Shown in pieces: positions 16,041 to 25,783 of a stretch of DNA of 64,000 bases (the stretch's first letter is position 1; every line of letters starts with the position of its first letter). A program made the translations under genes and the position numbers. This DNA is from Sphingomonas sp. Leaf339 (lineage in GTDB: Bacteria > Pseudomonadota > Alphaproteobacteria > Sphingomonadales > Sphingomonadaceae): contig NZ_LMRS01000001.1 in assembly GCF_001426195.1 (NCBI RefSeq), positions 436,501 to 500,500 of the forward strand. Direction: 5' to 3'. A model generated the notes under the pieces. The model saw only the letters and a list, made by a program, of their open reading frames with translations, did not search any database and was not told the DNA's origin.

Positions 16041-17864
16041 ATGCGTGTTGCCCTTGCCCTCTTGTTGCTGTCGGCCATGCCGGTTGTTCAGGCTGCGGCG
16101 CCGATGCCGATGCAATCCCGGCCGCAGCCGCAGTCCACGGCGGCAGCGGACGCTGCGTTACTCACGTTTCTCGATGCCGCTTACGACCAGCAGCTCGATC
16201 TCAGCCCCGAATCGCTGACGCAATTGGGCCTGAAGACGCATTACGACCGGCTGGACGATTACACCGAAGCTGCTGCCGTCCGCGCGCAAACATTGTCCGA
16301 GCAGCAGTTGAAGGCGATGCGGGCGCGGTTCCGGCCCGAACAACTGGGCGAGAGTGCGCGCGTCAGTTACCGATTGTTCGAATACGAGGTCAAACGCGGT
16401 CGCCAGTCGCTCCAGTTCCGCAAGCTGCGCTTTCCGGTGTCAACCAACGGCAGTCCGGCGGGCGAAATTCCGGTGCTGCTCATCAACAACCACAAGGTCG
16501 ACACGCTGGCCGATGCGCGGGCCTATATCGCCCGCCTGCGCGACACCGAACGCGTCATGCGTGAGGTCACCGCGACGATGCGCGAGCAGGCGGCGACTGG
16601 CATCGTCCCCAACAAGGTGAACTTCGCGCCGGTCCGCGCCGATGCGCGTGCGGTCCTGACCGGGGCACCGTTCGACGGCGGTGCGGATTCGACGGTCATG
16701 GCCGATTTCCGCAAGAAGGTGGCGGCGCTGAACGTACCGGCCGCGACCAAGTCTACGCTGTTGCAGGGCGCGAGCGAGGCCCTGACCGGCCCGTTCCGCC
16801 GTGGGTACGACTTGTTGTTCGCCGCGCTCGACGCGATCGAGCCGCAATCGAAGGGCAACTTCGGTGCTTGGAGCTTGCCCAACGGCGCCGCCTATTATGC
16901 CGACCGGCTCAAGAATTCGACGACGACCGATCTGACCGCCGACCAGATTCACGCGCTCGGCCTGAAGCAGGTAGCCTCGATCCGTCAGGAGATGGAGGCG
17001 ATCAAGCGTGAGGTAGGGTTTCAGGGGACGCTGGAGCAGTTCTTCGAGAAGATCCGGACCGATCCGCAATTCAAATATCCTAATACCGCGGCCGGTCGCG
17101 AACAGTATCTGAGCGACGCGCGCGGTGTGATCGCGTCGGTTATGGCGGCCGCGCCGCGCTATTTCCGGACATTGCCCAAGGCGCCGTTGGAAGTCCGCGC
17201 GGTCGAGAAATGGCGCGAGGGCACCGCGTCCACCGCGTTCTACAACCCGCCTTCTGCGGACGGGTCGCGACCCGGCATCTACTACGTGAACCTGGTCGAC
17301 ATGAACCAGACGCAGAAGGTGCAGGTGGCCGGCATCGCCGCGCATGAGGGCGCACCGGGCCACCATTTCCAGATCGCGCGGCAACAGGAACTGACGGGCA
17401 TTCCTAAGTTCCGCAAGTTCGGCGGCTATGGTGCCTATGTCGAGGGTTGGGGGCTGTATTCGGAGCGGCTTGCCAACGAGATGGGGGTGTACAAGGACCC
17501 CTATGCCCGGTTCGGCATGTTGTCGTTGCAGGTCTGGCGGGCGATCCGGCTGGTGCTGGATACCGGTATCCACGCCAAGCGGTGGACGCGCGAACAGTCG
17601 ATCGCCTATTTCAAGGCGAACAGCTCTGTGTCGGACAAGGACATCGCGCGTGAGGTCGATCGGTATTTCAACTGGCCGGGGCAGGCGACCAGCTACATGG
17701 TGGGGCAATTGAAGATTGCCGAACTGCGCGCGCGGGCAAAACGGGAGCTCGGGCCGCGCTTCGACATCCGTGATTTCCACGAAGCGGTCCTCGATCAGGG
17801 AGCGTTGCCCCTCGACGTTCTGGACGAGCAGATCGGGCGGTACATCGCGGCGCATCGGCGATAG
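16041..17864 (+). CDS. DUF885-family secreted hydrolase (putative metallopeptidase)
   Basis: 607 residues. The ATG at 16041 has GGAGGAA 6 bases before it and starts a signal peptide (MRVALALLLLSAMPVVQA). The longer reading frame upstream has no leader. The DUF885 core is clear: LINNHKVDTLADARAYIARL, and near residue 440 the zinc-type motif AAHEGAPGHHFQIARQQ. Then GAYVEGWGLYSERLANEMG and a C-terminal FNWPGQATSYMVGQLKI. Members are thought to be periplasmic peptidases or hydrolases, but few are characterised. Divergent from the TonB receptor, so uptake and processing of one ligand is plausible. Confidence 0.88.
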   Translation: MRVALALLLLSAMPVVQAAAPMPMQSRPQPQSTAAADAALLTFLDAAYDQQLDLSPESLTQLGLKTHYDRLDDYTEAAAVRAQTLSEQQLKAMRARFRPEQLGESARVSYRLFEYEVKRGRQSLQFRKLRFPVSTNGSPAGEIPVLLINNHKVDTLADARAYIARLRDTERVMREVTATMREQAATGIVPNKVNFAPVRADARAVLTGAPFDGGADSTVMADFRKKVAALNVPAATKSTLLQGASEALTGPFRRGYDLLFAALDAIEPQSKGNFGAWSLPNGAAYYADRLKNSTTTDLTADQIHALGLKQVASIRQEMEAIKREVGFQGTLEQFFEKIRTDPQFKYPNTAAGREQYLSDARGVIASVMAAAPRYFRTLPKAPLEVRAVEKWREGTASTAFYNPPSADGSRPGIYYVNLVDMNQTQKVQVAGIAAHEGAPGHHFQIARQQELTGIPKFRKFGGYGAYVEGWGLYSERLANEMGVYKDPYARFGMLSLQVWRAIRLVLDTGIHAKRWTREQSIAYFKANSSVSDKDIAREVDRYFNWPGQATSYMVGQLKIAELRARAKRELGPRFDIRDFHEAVLDQGALPLDVLDEQIGRYIAAHRR

Positions 17865-17873
17865 ATGGCGGCG

Positions 17874-20066
17874 CTAACGGCCGGGGCGGTACGTGCGCTC
17901 ACTATGACCCTGAAGCTCGTCGGGATAAAAATAGACGGGGCGTAGCTGCCCCTGAGCATAGCGGGCGATCTGGTCGGCGAAGTGAGGCGATGCCGGGTCG
18001 CCGCTCTGACCGCCGGCCATCACCGCCATCGCCTTCACGCGCGGCCCGAACTCCACGATCGCGACGAAGCTGTTACCGCTGGTGCCGTAATACCGTTTCG
18101 TGCCCGGCCACGGCTTGGCGCCGAACGACGCGAGACTGCCCCACTGTGCCGAGGTAAACGGCACGGGGACGGATGGTCGGGCATCGTCGAAATGCGGTTT
18201 GATGGCGTCATCGAGCCGCTGGAAACGGTTGATGTCCTTCCACGGCGTGCGCCAGTCGCCGAAGTCGCGGGTCAGCCGATCGATCGCAGCGGACAACGCG
18301 GCGATCTTGGCCTCCGGCGTCACGCGGGTCGCGATGTAATCGGGCACGTTTAACCGCTCTGTCTGCGCGAAGCTGCCGACCTCACGCCACAACTGGTCGC
18401 CCCAGAACACGGCGAGACTGGTTGCGACGGAATCATACGCCCAGCGGTGATCCCATTCTTTCAATAAGGTGACGGGCGCCGCGAGGGCGGCCCGCCTTGG
18501 GTCGCCAGCGGGCAGCGCCCTCCACGCATCGACGAGTCCGGGGAGCAATTGGGCAAAAGCGGGCAAAAAGGGGTCGAATGCAGCGTTACGCAGGCCATCG
18601 GGTGTCCAGCCGCGCTTGTTCGTCAGCAGCAGGTCCGCATGCACTCCGCGCGCATTACCGCCCACCTGATCCATATACCGGGGATAATCGCGGGCTTTGG
18701 GACTGTCCGGACCCGCCGCGCTCCATGGCCAGTCGTTGGTGTTGTGCACCCAGCCGGTACGCGGATTGGCGACGCTCGGCAGGCTGGCCAGCGTATGAAG
18801 TCCGTGCCAGTCGGTCGCGGGATCGCTGCCATCGACGGGACGGGTATAATCGAACCGGTCGCTGCGCATCGGCATGAACTGCGGCATCAGGAAAGCGATC
18901 TCACCCTTGCTATCGGCGAACAGCGTGTCGTTCGACGAGTTTGCTTTCCGCTCCGCGACGGCCGTAAAGCTGGCAAGATCGGTTGCTTTGGTGCGCAGAT
19001 AGCTTTGTTCAAGGGCGGGGACGGGTTTCCACATCAGCGCGGTGGCGATCCAGCGCCCCGATTTCATGGCGACGATCGGGCCGTGATGCGTGCGATAGGT
19101 GGTGAAGCGGCGCTCCCCCATCGTGCCCTCGGCGTTGCGATAGCGCAGCGTGACGGCCCGTGCCGTGACCGGACGATCGGCGCTGCCATAGCGATAGGCA
19201 TAACCGGGGCCGGCGCGCGTGATCCGTTCCGCGAACTCGTCGATATTGTCGACGGTCGATGACGTATGCATCCAGCCGGCGCTCGGATTGAACCCCTGAT
19301 AGACGAAGAACTGCCCCCAGGTGCTGGCGCCATAGGCGTTCAGGCCCTCTGCGCTGGTCATCTGCGCCTCGGAGCGGAAATAAAAGCTGGTGTGCGGGTT
19401 GATGAGGAGCAGGGCGCGGCCCTTGGCGGTCAGACGTGGGGCGATGGCGATACCGTTCGATCCCGATGGCTCGCGCGGCACCATACCCTGTTCCTCCGGG
19501 GTCGGCGGGGTGGGCGTGCCGTAGAATGTCTTCAGGTCGCTGAGCGAGATACGCTCGATATCGCCGCCGATGCTACCCTCGGTAAAACTGAGCGCCATCC
19601 ACGGCTCGAACCGTTCGATGACCTTCGGTTTGGTTTGCGGGTGCGTCGCCAGATAATAGTTCAGGCCATCTGCCCATGCCTGCATCAGCGTGCGCAGCCA
19701 GGCGGGACTGGACGCATATTGCGCCTGCAATTCCGCCGGATCGACGAACAGCCGCTGGCGCAGATCGGCCCAGATCGCGTCCTCACCCTCCGCTTCGGCG
19801 GTACGGCCGAGCGCGGTCAGGTAATTGGCCTCGATCCGGGCGAAATCATCTTCCGCCTGCGCGTACATCAACCCGAACACCGCATCGGCATCCGTTTGCC
19901 CGTGGACATGCGGGATGCCCCAATCGTCACGGGTGATCATCACGCGATCGGTCTGCGCCTGCCACCGCGCCGCTTCGGACTGCGGAGGACGGGGCGCCGC
20001 CGCGAGTAGTGCCGGCAAGGCCAGCAGGATGACCGGTTTGCGTGTGAGCCTGAAGACCCTATCCAT
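17874..20066 (-). CDS. Penicillin acylase-family Ntn hydrolase
   Basis: 730 residues from the ATG at 20066, giving a signal peptide (RKPVILLALPALLAAA). Single precursor of the penicillin/AHL acylase family, processed in the periplasm into alpha and beta subunits. The family opening is ITRDDWGIPHVHGQTDADAV, followed by GLMYAQAEDDF. The nucleophile is Ser203 in PSGSNGIAIA, where self-cleavage would occur between Gly202 and Ser203. Substrates may be N-acyl amino acids, peptides, beta-lactams or acyl-homoserine lactones. It converges on the DUF885 gene (9 bases apart). It is only 34 bases from the divergent amidohydrolase, so its promoter must overlap coding sequence. Confidence 0.9.
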   Translation of the reverse strand: MDRVFRLTRKPVILLALPALLAAAPRPPQSEAARWQAQTDRVMITRDDWGIPHVHGQTDADAVFGLMYAQAEDDFARIEANYLTALGRTAEAEGEDAIWADLRQRLFVDPAELQAQYASSPAWLRTLMQAWADGLNYYLATHPQTKPKVIERFEPWMALSFTEGSIGGDIERISLSDLKTFYGTPTPPTPEEQGMVPREPSGSNGIAIAPRLTAKGRALLLINPHTSFYFRSEAQMTSAEGLNAYGASTWGQFFVYQGFNPSAGWMHTSSTVDNIDEFAERITRAGPGYAYRYGSADRPVTARAVTLRYRNAEGTMGERRFTTYRTHHGPIVAMKSGRWIATALMWKPVPALEQSYLRTKATDLASFTAVAERKANSSNDTLFADSKGEIAFLMPQFMPMRSDRFDYTRPVDGSDPATDWHGLHTLASLPSVANPRTGWVHNTNDWPWSAAGPDSPKARDYPRYMDQVGGNARGVHADLLLTNKRGWTPDGLRNAAFDPFLPAFAQLLPGLVDAWRALPAGDPRRAALAAPVTLLKEWDHRWAYDSVATSLAVFWGDQLWREVGSFAQTERLNVPDYIATRVTPEAKIAALSAAIDRLTRDFGDWRTPWKDINRFQRLDDAIKPHFDDARPSVPVPFTSAQWGSLASFGAKPWPGTKRYYGTSGNSFVAIVEFGPRVKAMAVMAGGQSGDPASPHFADQIARYAQGQLRPVYFYPDELQGHSERTYRPGR

Positions 20067-20100
20067 CGATGCAGGGTAAGGCGGCAAAGAGGGAAAGACC

Positions 20101-21375
20101 ATGCGTTGGATGGCGATGGGGATGCTGGCGGTCGTGACGACCCTGCTCGGGCCGGCGGGCGCGGTGCCCGCCGCCGAACGGGTGTCGATCCTGTTGAAAC
20201 CCGCGGGCGTATTCGACGGTGTCGACGGCACGGTGCATGCCGGCTGGCAAGTGCTCGTCACCGGCGACCGGATCGACGCGGTCGGCCCCGACCTGCCGGT
20301 GCCCGCGAACACCCGGATCATCGAGCTTGCCGGCGATACGCTGATGCCCGGCATGATCGAGGGGCACGGCCACCTGTTCCTGCATCCGTATGACGAGACA
20401 AGCTGGGACGATCAGGTCCTGCACGAACCGCTGGCGCTGCGAACGGCACGGGCGGTGGTGAATGCGCGGGCGACCTTGCTGGCGGGCTTCACCAGCGAGC
20501 GTGATCTCGGGACGGAGGGGGCGGGCTATGCCGATGTCGGGTTGAAAGAGGCGATCGACCAGGGGATCGTGGCAGGACCGCGCCTGTCCGTCGCGACACG
20601 CGCCATCGTGGCCCTCGGTGCCTATGGTCCCAAGGGGTTCGAGCCAGGCGTCGCCGTGCCGCAGGGGGCAGAGGAAGTGTCCGGCGTCGATCAGATCGTC
20701 GCCGCCGTGCGGCGCCGGATCGCCGCCGGCGCCGATTGGGTGAAGCTCTACGCCGACTATCGCTGGCGGCCGGGTGAGGAGAGCCGGGCCACGTTGAGCC
20801 TGGACGAGATGACGGCGGCGGTCGCTGCTGCCCATGATGCCGGCCGCCCGGTTGCCGTCCACGCCGCAACGGCCGAAGGGATGCGCCGCGCGATCGCAGC
20901 CGGCGTCGATACGATCGAACACGGCTATGGCGGCACACCGGACATCTTCGCGGCGATGGCGGCGAAGAAGATCGCCCTATGTCCGACGCTGGCGGCATCC
21001 AACGCGACGTCGCGTTACCGCGGCTGGAACGGCAGCGAGCCGGCGCCGCGCCCGGTCCAGCTCAGCCGTACGAGCCTGCAGATGGCGATCAAGGCCGGTG
21101 TGCCGATCTGCATGGGTGGCGACGTCGGTGTATTCGCCCACGGCCAGAACGCGCGCGAGCTGGACCTGCTGGTCGCGGCCGGAATGAGCCCGGCCAAGGT
21201 GCTGATCGCGGCGACGTCGGGCAATGCCCGGTGGCTGCACCTTGCCGACAAACTCGGTGCCGTGAAACCCGGCCTGCTCGCCGATCTGATCGCCGTGTCT
21301 GCTAATCCGGCTACAGATATCGGCGCGGTTCGCCGCATCCGGATGGTGATGAAGGGCGGGGTCGTAAACTCGTAA
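20101..21375 (+). CDS. Secreted amidohydrolase (imidazolonepropionase-like / Xaa-Pro dipeptidase type)
   Basis: 424 residues with GAGGGAAAG just before the ATG and a signal peptide ending GAVPAA. Metal-dependent amidohydrolase fold: LMPGMIEGHGHLFLHP gives the first metal His pair, then TSERDLGT and WVKLYADYRW. VAVHAATAEGMRRAIAAGVD and TIEHGYGG carry further ligands. ICMGGDVGVF has the final Asp, and the C-terminal strand is GAVKPGLLADLIAV. Family members remove or cleave N-acyl or dipeptide substrates (prolidase-like enzymes occur here). Divergent from the acylase with almost no spacer, so the two are probably co-expressed for breakdown of related compounds. Confidence 0.88.
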   Translation: MRWMAMGMLAVVTTLLGPAGAVPAAERVSILLKPAGVFDGVDGTVHAGWQVLVTGDRIDAVGPDLPVPANTRIIELAGDTLMPGMIEGHGHLFLHPYDETSWDDQVLHEPLALRTARAVVNARATLLAGFTSERDLGTEGAGYADVGLKEAIDQGIVAGPRLSVATRAIVALGAYGPKGFEPGVAVPQGAEEVSGVDQIVAAVRRRIAAGADWVKLYADYRWRPGEESRATLSLDEMTAAVAAAHDAGRPVAVHAATAEGMRRAIAAGVDTIEHGYGGTPDIFAAMAAKKIALCPTLAASNATSRYRGWNGSEPAPRPVQLSRTSLQMAIKAGVPICMGGDVGVFAHGQNARELDLLVAAGMSPAKVLIAATSGNARWLHLADKLGAVKPGLLADLIAVSANPATDIGAVRRIRMVMKGGVVNS

Positions 21376-21390
21376 ACCAGGTTCGCTGCG

Positions 21391-22557
21391 CTATTTTGCC
21401 TGTCGCAGCGTGAATCGCGTGATCTCGGATGGGACACCGAGCCTTAGCGCGAAGCCCGGCCAGAGCCCGGTGCCGTTACTGACGTAGAGCGTCATGCCGC
21501 CGACATCGTATCGGCCCGAGACGAATCCCGCATTGCCGCGTGCGACGAGGCGGTCGAGCCCGACGATCATGCCACCATGCGTATGCCCCGACAGTTGAAG
21601 CGCAACACCACGCGCTGCGGCATCGGGCGCCCGGCGTGGCTGATGGTCGAGCAGGACGATCGGGGCTTCGGCGGGTGCGTCTTTAAGGGCAAGGCGAAGG
21701 TCGGGCGCCGCTTCGCCGACGCTCGGCGCCGACAGATCGGTAACACCGGCGATCACCAATTGACTGCCATCGCGGTCGATGACGGCATGCGTGTTGGGCA
21801 ACATGCGGAATCCCATCTCCGCCAGGTGCCGCATCCAGTCACGATAGTTGAAGAAATACTCGTGATTGCCCGGAATGGCGTAGACACCGTCCGGCGCGCG
21901 CAACTGTCGCAGCGGCTCGACGTCGGCGCGGCGCATCGCGACCGATCCATCGATGAAGTCGCCTGTCACGACGATCACATCGGCGCCGGCCATGTTGGCG
22001 CGATCGACGACGGCCAGCGCCCATCGGGCGGGGAACAGGCGGCTGATGTGGAGATCGGTGAGCTGCACCATGCGATATCCGTCGAACGCGGCAGGAAGGC
22101 CACGGATCGCGACGGTCACGTCCCTGACCGGTGGCACGCGGAGCGCATTGCCGACCCCGATCGCAGCCAACAGCGCCGCCAGCGTCGCGGCGGCATAGCG
22201 GAGCGGCGTCGGCTGCCCAACGCTGTGCTGTCGAAACAGCATCGTCAGCAGCGTGCCGACATCGAGGACCAACTGAAAGACGGCGAGCAGGACAAGCGCA
22301 CCGAACGCCCAGTTGAACAGGATGACAACCACGCGCGGAAACTCTGGTGCGAACACGGAGCCCGACGACAGCCGGCTCCACAGATGGAACTGGGACGCGG
22401 CGAGCATCAGCAGCGCGGTCAGCACCTTGGCCGATAGCGGAAGCGGGAGCGGCCAAAGCCAGCGGGCGATGACGACGAGCGCCGGTACGGCGAAAACGAG
22501 GTTGAAGATGATGCGGCTCCCGGTATCGCGCGTGATGTCGGCTGTAACGAGGTGCAC
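21391..22557 (-). CDS. Membrane-anchored metallophosphoesterase (YaeI-like)
   Basis: 388 residues from a GTG start. The N-terminal ~150 residues hold about four membrane helices (FNLVFAVPALVVIARWLW, VLTALLMLAAS, VVILFNWAFGALVLLAVF, AATLAALLAAIGVG). The calcineurin-like domain follows with all motifs: QLTDLHISRLF, VVTGDFIDG, AIPGNHEYFFN and LSGHTHGGMIVGLDRL. Relatives with this topology cleave phosphodiesters or phospholipid-like substrates such as UDP-diacylglucosamine, but the substrate is not known. It converges on the amidohydrolase, 15 bases apart. Confidence 0.9.
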   Translation of the reverse strand: MHLVTADITRDTGSRIIFNLVFAVPALVVIARWLWPLPLPLSAKVLTALLMLAASQFHLWSRLSSGSVFAPEFPRVVVILFNWAFGALVLLAVFQLVLDVGTLLTMLFRQHSVGQPTPLRYAAATLAALLAAIGVGNALRVPPVRDVTVAIRGLPAAFDGYRMVQLTDLHISRLFPARWALAVVDRANMAGADVIVVTGDFIDGSVAMRRADVEPLRQLRAPDGVYAIPGNHEYFFNYRDWMRHLAEMGFRMLPNTHAVIDRDGSQLVIAGVTDLSAPSVGEAAPDLRLALKDAPAEAPIVLLDHQPRRAPDAAARGVALQLSGHTHGGMIVGLDRLVARGNAGFVSGRYDVGGMTLYVSNGTGLWPGFALRLGVPSEITRFTLRQAK

Positions 22558-22652
22558 GTCGCGAATGTCCGCTGCGATCGTGTTTCGGCGGAAGTCCGGG
22601 CGCCTCTGCCGCTGGCCGTTCCATTATCCTCTGCGGTCCCCATCTGGGCAGG

Positions 22653-23450
22653 ATGCATGAAGAACTCAATCGCCTCGGGCTGATCGATGACGAAGAGATG
22701 GACCTCGACGATGCCGCCTTGACGCTGGCACTCCTCGATCATCCCGATACGGATATCGCGCCCTATCACGATCTGTTGGACGAGCTCGAACTGCAACTCG
22801 ATCTAGTCGGCGCCGATGCCGGGACACCCGCCGAGCGGGCCGATGCCCTCGCTGCCGTGCTCGCCGGCGAATTTGGTTTCGCGGGCGACGCAGAAACCTA
22901 TGACGACCCAGCCAACGCCGATCTCATCCGCGTTCTGGATCGCCGTCGCGGGTTGCCGGTCAGCCTGTCGATCCTCTGGGTGGCGATGGCCCGGCGACTT
23001 GGCTGGCGTGCCGACGTGCTCGACGTTCCCGGTCATGTCCTCGTCGTCGTCGGCGCGGAGGCGGCGCCGGTGATCGTCGATCCGTTTGCCGGCGGCGTGC
23101 GCGTCGGCGCCGAACAACTGGCGGCCCTGGTCGAAGCGTCCGCCGGTGCCGGCCGCGCGGTGGCGCATGTTGCGGCGATGCCGAACCGGGCCGTGCTCGT
23201 CCGCCTCCTCCAGAATCAAGCATCGCGCGCCGAACAAGCAGGGAAGGGGCGACGCGCGCTCGAACTCTATATTCGCATGACGACGATGGCGCCGGCCTAT
23301 CCGCATGCGTGGTGGGAGCGCGCCCGGCTCGAACTCGTCGATGATCAGATCGCGGCGGCGCGGGCCAGTCTCGGCGCCATGCTGGAGATCACGCGCGATC
23401 CGGATTTGCGTCGGCGCGTGATTACCATGCTCGACGCGCTGACAAGCTGA
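22653..23450 (+). CDS. SirB1-family transglutaminase-like protein
   Basis: 265 residues, cytoplasmic. The SirB1/Transglut_core2 domain spans about residues 40-180 (VLDRRRGLPVSLSILWVAMA, DVLDVPGHVLVVVG, VIVDPFAGG). A TPR-like tail follows (ALELYIRMTTMAPAYPHAWW). In enterobacteria sirB1 lies next to prfA/prmC, but here it stands alone, so its role cannot be inferred from context. The usual transglutaminase Cys is replaced by Ser (LPVSLSIL), as is common in this family, suggesting a binding rather than catalytic function. Confidence 0.85.
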   Translation: MHEELNRLGLIDDEEMDLDDAALTLALLDHPDTDIAPYHDLLDELELQLDLVGADAGTPAERADALAAVLAGEFGFAGDAETYDDPANADLIRVLDRRRGLPVSLSILWVAMARRLGWRADVLDVPGHVLVVVGAEAAPVIVDPFAGGVRVGAEQLAALVEASAGAGRAVAHVAAMPNRAVLVRLLQNQASRAEQAGKGRRALELYIRMTTMAPAYPHAWWERARLELVDDQIAAARASLGAMLEITRDPDLRRRVITMLDALTS

Positions 23451-23652
23451 TTGAACGGATCGGCGCTCTCCATATATTCAGCCACTTACCAGTTTCGTCC
23501 GCGCAAATCCGTCCGGTCGATTACCGAAAACTCAGGGCGGTTGATGTCACTGTCACTCGATCGCACGAAGCCTTGCAAACGATTGCGATACCAATTATGC
23601 CTCAGCGCGTAATGTCCGCAAACAGGCCGGGCGTGCATGGGGGGAGGGGGCG

Positions 23653-25665
23653 ATGATGCACCGTTGGGCGTTTTCGACACTGGTGGGTTCGATGGTGTCG
23701 GCAACACCCGTAGCGGCGCAGGAATGGCGATCGGTCCGATCCCCTGATGGCCGCATCGTCGTCGATCTGGCGGTGGACAAAGGTGAAGCCATCTATCGCG
23801 CGTCGTTCAAGGGGCGATCGATCCTCGATCGGTCTAAACTGGGATTCCGATTCAAGGACGCCGCGCCCCTCGATGCGGGCTTCCGCATCCTGAAGGCGCA
23901 CCCGTTGACGCATGACGCCGCCTGGCAACAGCCATGGGGCGAACGGCGCCAGATGCGGGAGCGGTACAACGGCCTCGCCATCACGCTGGCGGCGGCCGAC
24001 GGCCGTGCGCTGGGTGTCGAGTTCCGCGTGTTCGATGATGGTTTCGGCTTCCGCTACACGCTCCCCGGCAAGGCCGGTGACCGCTTGGTCGTCAGTGACG
24101 AGGCGACCGAATTCCATTTCGCACAGAATTATCGCGCCTGGTCGATCCCCGCCTATCGCGAGAAATACAGCGAGTATGAGTATAGCCGCTCGGCACTGTC
24201 GGCGATCCAGACCGCCCAGACGCCGCTGACGCTGGAAGGAGACGGCGTCGCGCTCGCGGTTCACGAGGCAGCACTGGTCGATTTTCCATCCATGAACCTG
24301 CGCATGCCCGACGAGAACAGCCGCACCTTGAAGGCCGATCTGTCACCCTGGTCGAACGGCGATCGCGCGCGCGTGCATGGCGGGCAGGCGACCCCGTGGC
24401 GGGTGGTGATGGTGGCCGATGACGCCGCGCATCTGGCGGACTCGACGATCATCCTGAATTTGAACGAGCCCAACCGGCTGGGTGACGTCACATGGGCGGT
24501 GCCGCAGAAATATATCGGCATCTTCTGGGCTATGCACACCGGCCTGCTGACCTGGGAGCCCGGTCCGAAGCTGGGCGCGACGACCGACCGCACCAAGCAA
24601 TATATCGATTGGGCGGCGGCGCATGGTATCAAAGGCGTGCTGGTCGAGGGCTGGAACGTCGGCTGGGATGTGCCTGAATGGTGGAAGAACGGCCATTCGC
24701 GATTCTTTCTCGACCGCGCACAGCCGGCATTCGATATGCCCGCCGTCTCCGCCTATGCGAAGGCGAAGGGTGTGAACCTGATCGGACATCACGAAACCGG
24801 CGGCCAGGTGAAGGATTATCTGGCGCAGTTGGAACCGGCGCTCGATTATTATGATCGCTATGGCGTGCGATCGATCAAGCTCGGTTATGTCGGGACGAAG
24901 CTCGACCTGATCGAATGGCCGGACAGCCAATACGCCGTCGAGGCTTTCCAGAAAGTGGTGGAGACCAGCGCCCGTCACCGGATCGCGATCTTCCCGCACG
25001 AACCGGTCAAGGACACCGGCCTGCGCCGCACCTGGCCCAATCTGATGAGCCGTGAAGGCGCGCGTGGTCAGGAATATAATGGTGGCAGCCCCGATACCGG
25101 CAACGCGCCTGACCATACGACCATCCTGCCGTTCACGCGGTTACTGTCCGGGCCGTTCGACTACACGCCGGGCGTATTCCATTTCGATTACCGCACGACG
25201 CGGCCGAACAATCGCGTGCCCTCCACGCTCGCCAATCAACTGGCACTGTACGTTGTGCTGTACAGCCCGGTGCAGATGGCGGTCGATCTGCCGGAACATT
25301 ATGACGAGCATCCCGATGCGTTTCGATTCATCCGTGATGTGCCGACCGACTGGGAACAGTCGCGGACGTTGCAGGGCCGGATCGGCGATTACGCCGTCGT
25401 CGCCCGGCAGGATCGCGCCGGCCCGGACTGGTATCTGGGTGCGATCACCAACGGCGATGCCCGCACGCTGAAGGTGCCGCTCGACTTTCTGACGAAGGGT
25501 CGTCGATACGAGGCGCAGATCTATGCCGACGGTCCGGGTGCCGACTGGCGCACCGCGCCTGAGCGGATCGCCATCAGCCGCCGCACTGTGACCGCCGCCG
25601 ACGCGCTCGATCTGGCGCTCGCGCCGGGCGGTGGACAGGCGATCCGGTTCAGGGCGCTCGACTAA
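23653..25665 (+). CDS. GH97 alpha-glucosidase (SusB-like)
   Basis: 670 residues with GGAGGGGG before ATGATG and a signal peptide ending TPVAA. GH97 order: N-terminal beta-sandwich (QEWRSVRSPDGRIVVDL, EFRVFDDGFGFRY), then a TIM barrel (GIKGVLVEGWNVGW, RSIKLGYVGTKLD, FPHEPVKDTGLRRTWPNL, GARGQEYNGG) and TILPFTRLLSGPFDYTPG. The GYVG stretch and the HEP and QEY glutamates match the inverting, calcium-dependent SusB branch. The retaining branch would have an Asp nucleophile at GYVG. It likely releases glucose or galactose from oligosaccharides in the periplasm. Confidence 0.93.
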   Translation: MMHRWAFSTLVGSMVSATPVAAQEWRSVRSPDGRIVVDLAVDKGEAIYRASFKGRSILDRSKLGFRFKDAAPLDAGFRILKAHPLTHDAAWQQPWGERRQMRERYNGLAITLAAADGRALGVEFRVFDDGFGFRYTLPGKAGDRLVVSDEATEFHFAQNYRAWSIPAYREKYSEYEYSRSALSAIQTAQTPLTLEGDGVALAVHEAALVDFPSMNLRMPDENSRTLKADLSPWSNGDRARVHGGQATPWRVVMVADDAAHLADSTIILNLNEPNRLGDVTWAVPQKYIGIFWAMHTGLLTWEPGPKLGATTDRTKQYIDWAAAHGIKGVLVEGWNVGWDVPEWWKNGHSRFFLDRAQPAFDMPAVSAYAKAKGVNLIGHHETGGQVKDYLAQLEPALDYYDRYGVRSIKLGYVGTKLDLIEWPDSQYAVEAFQKVVETSARHRIAIFPHEPVKDTGLRRTWPNLMSREGARGQEYNGGSPDTGNAPDHTTILPFTRLLSGPFDYTPGVFHFDYRTTRPNNRVPSTLANQLALYVVLYSPVQMAVDLPEHYDEHPDAFRFIRDVPTDWEQSRTLQGRIGDYAVVARQDRAGPDWYLGAITNGDARTLKVPLDFLTKGRRYEAQIYADGPGADWRTAPERIAISRRTVTAADALDLALAPGGGQAIRFRALD

Positions 25666-25783
25666 CGATCGCCCCGAGCGGCACCGACGTTGACGGCGAT
25701 AATCATTCGCAATAGTGGTGGATGTGCTCCCCGTTGCCGTCGCAATCCCCGCCTGCTCGGTCACGCTTTCAAGGGCCTCCGTC

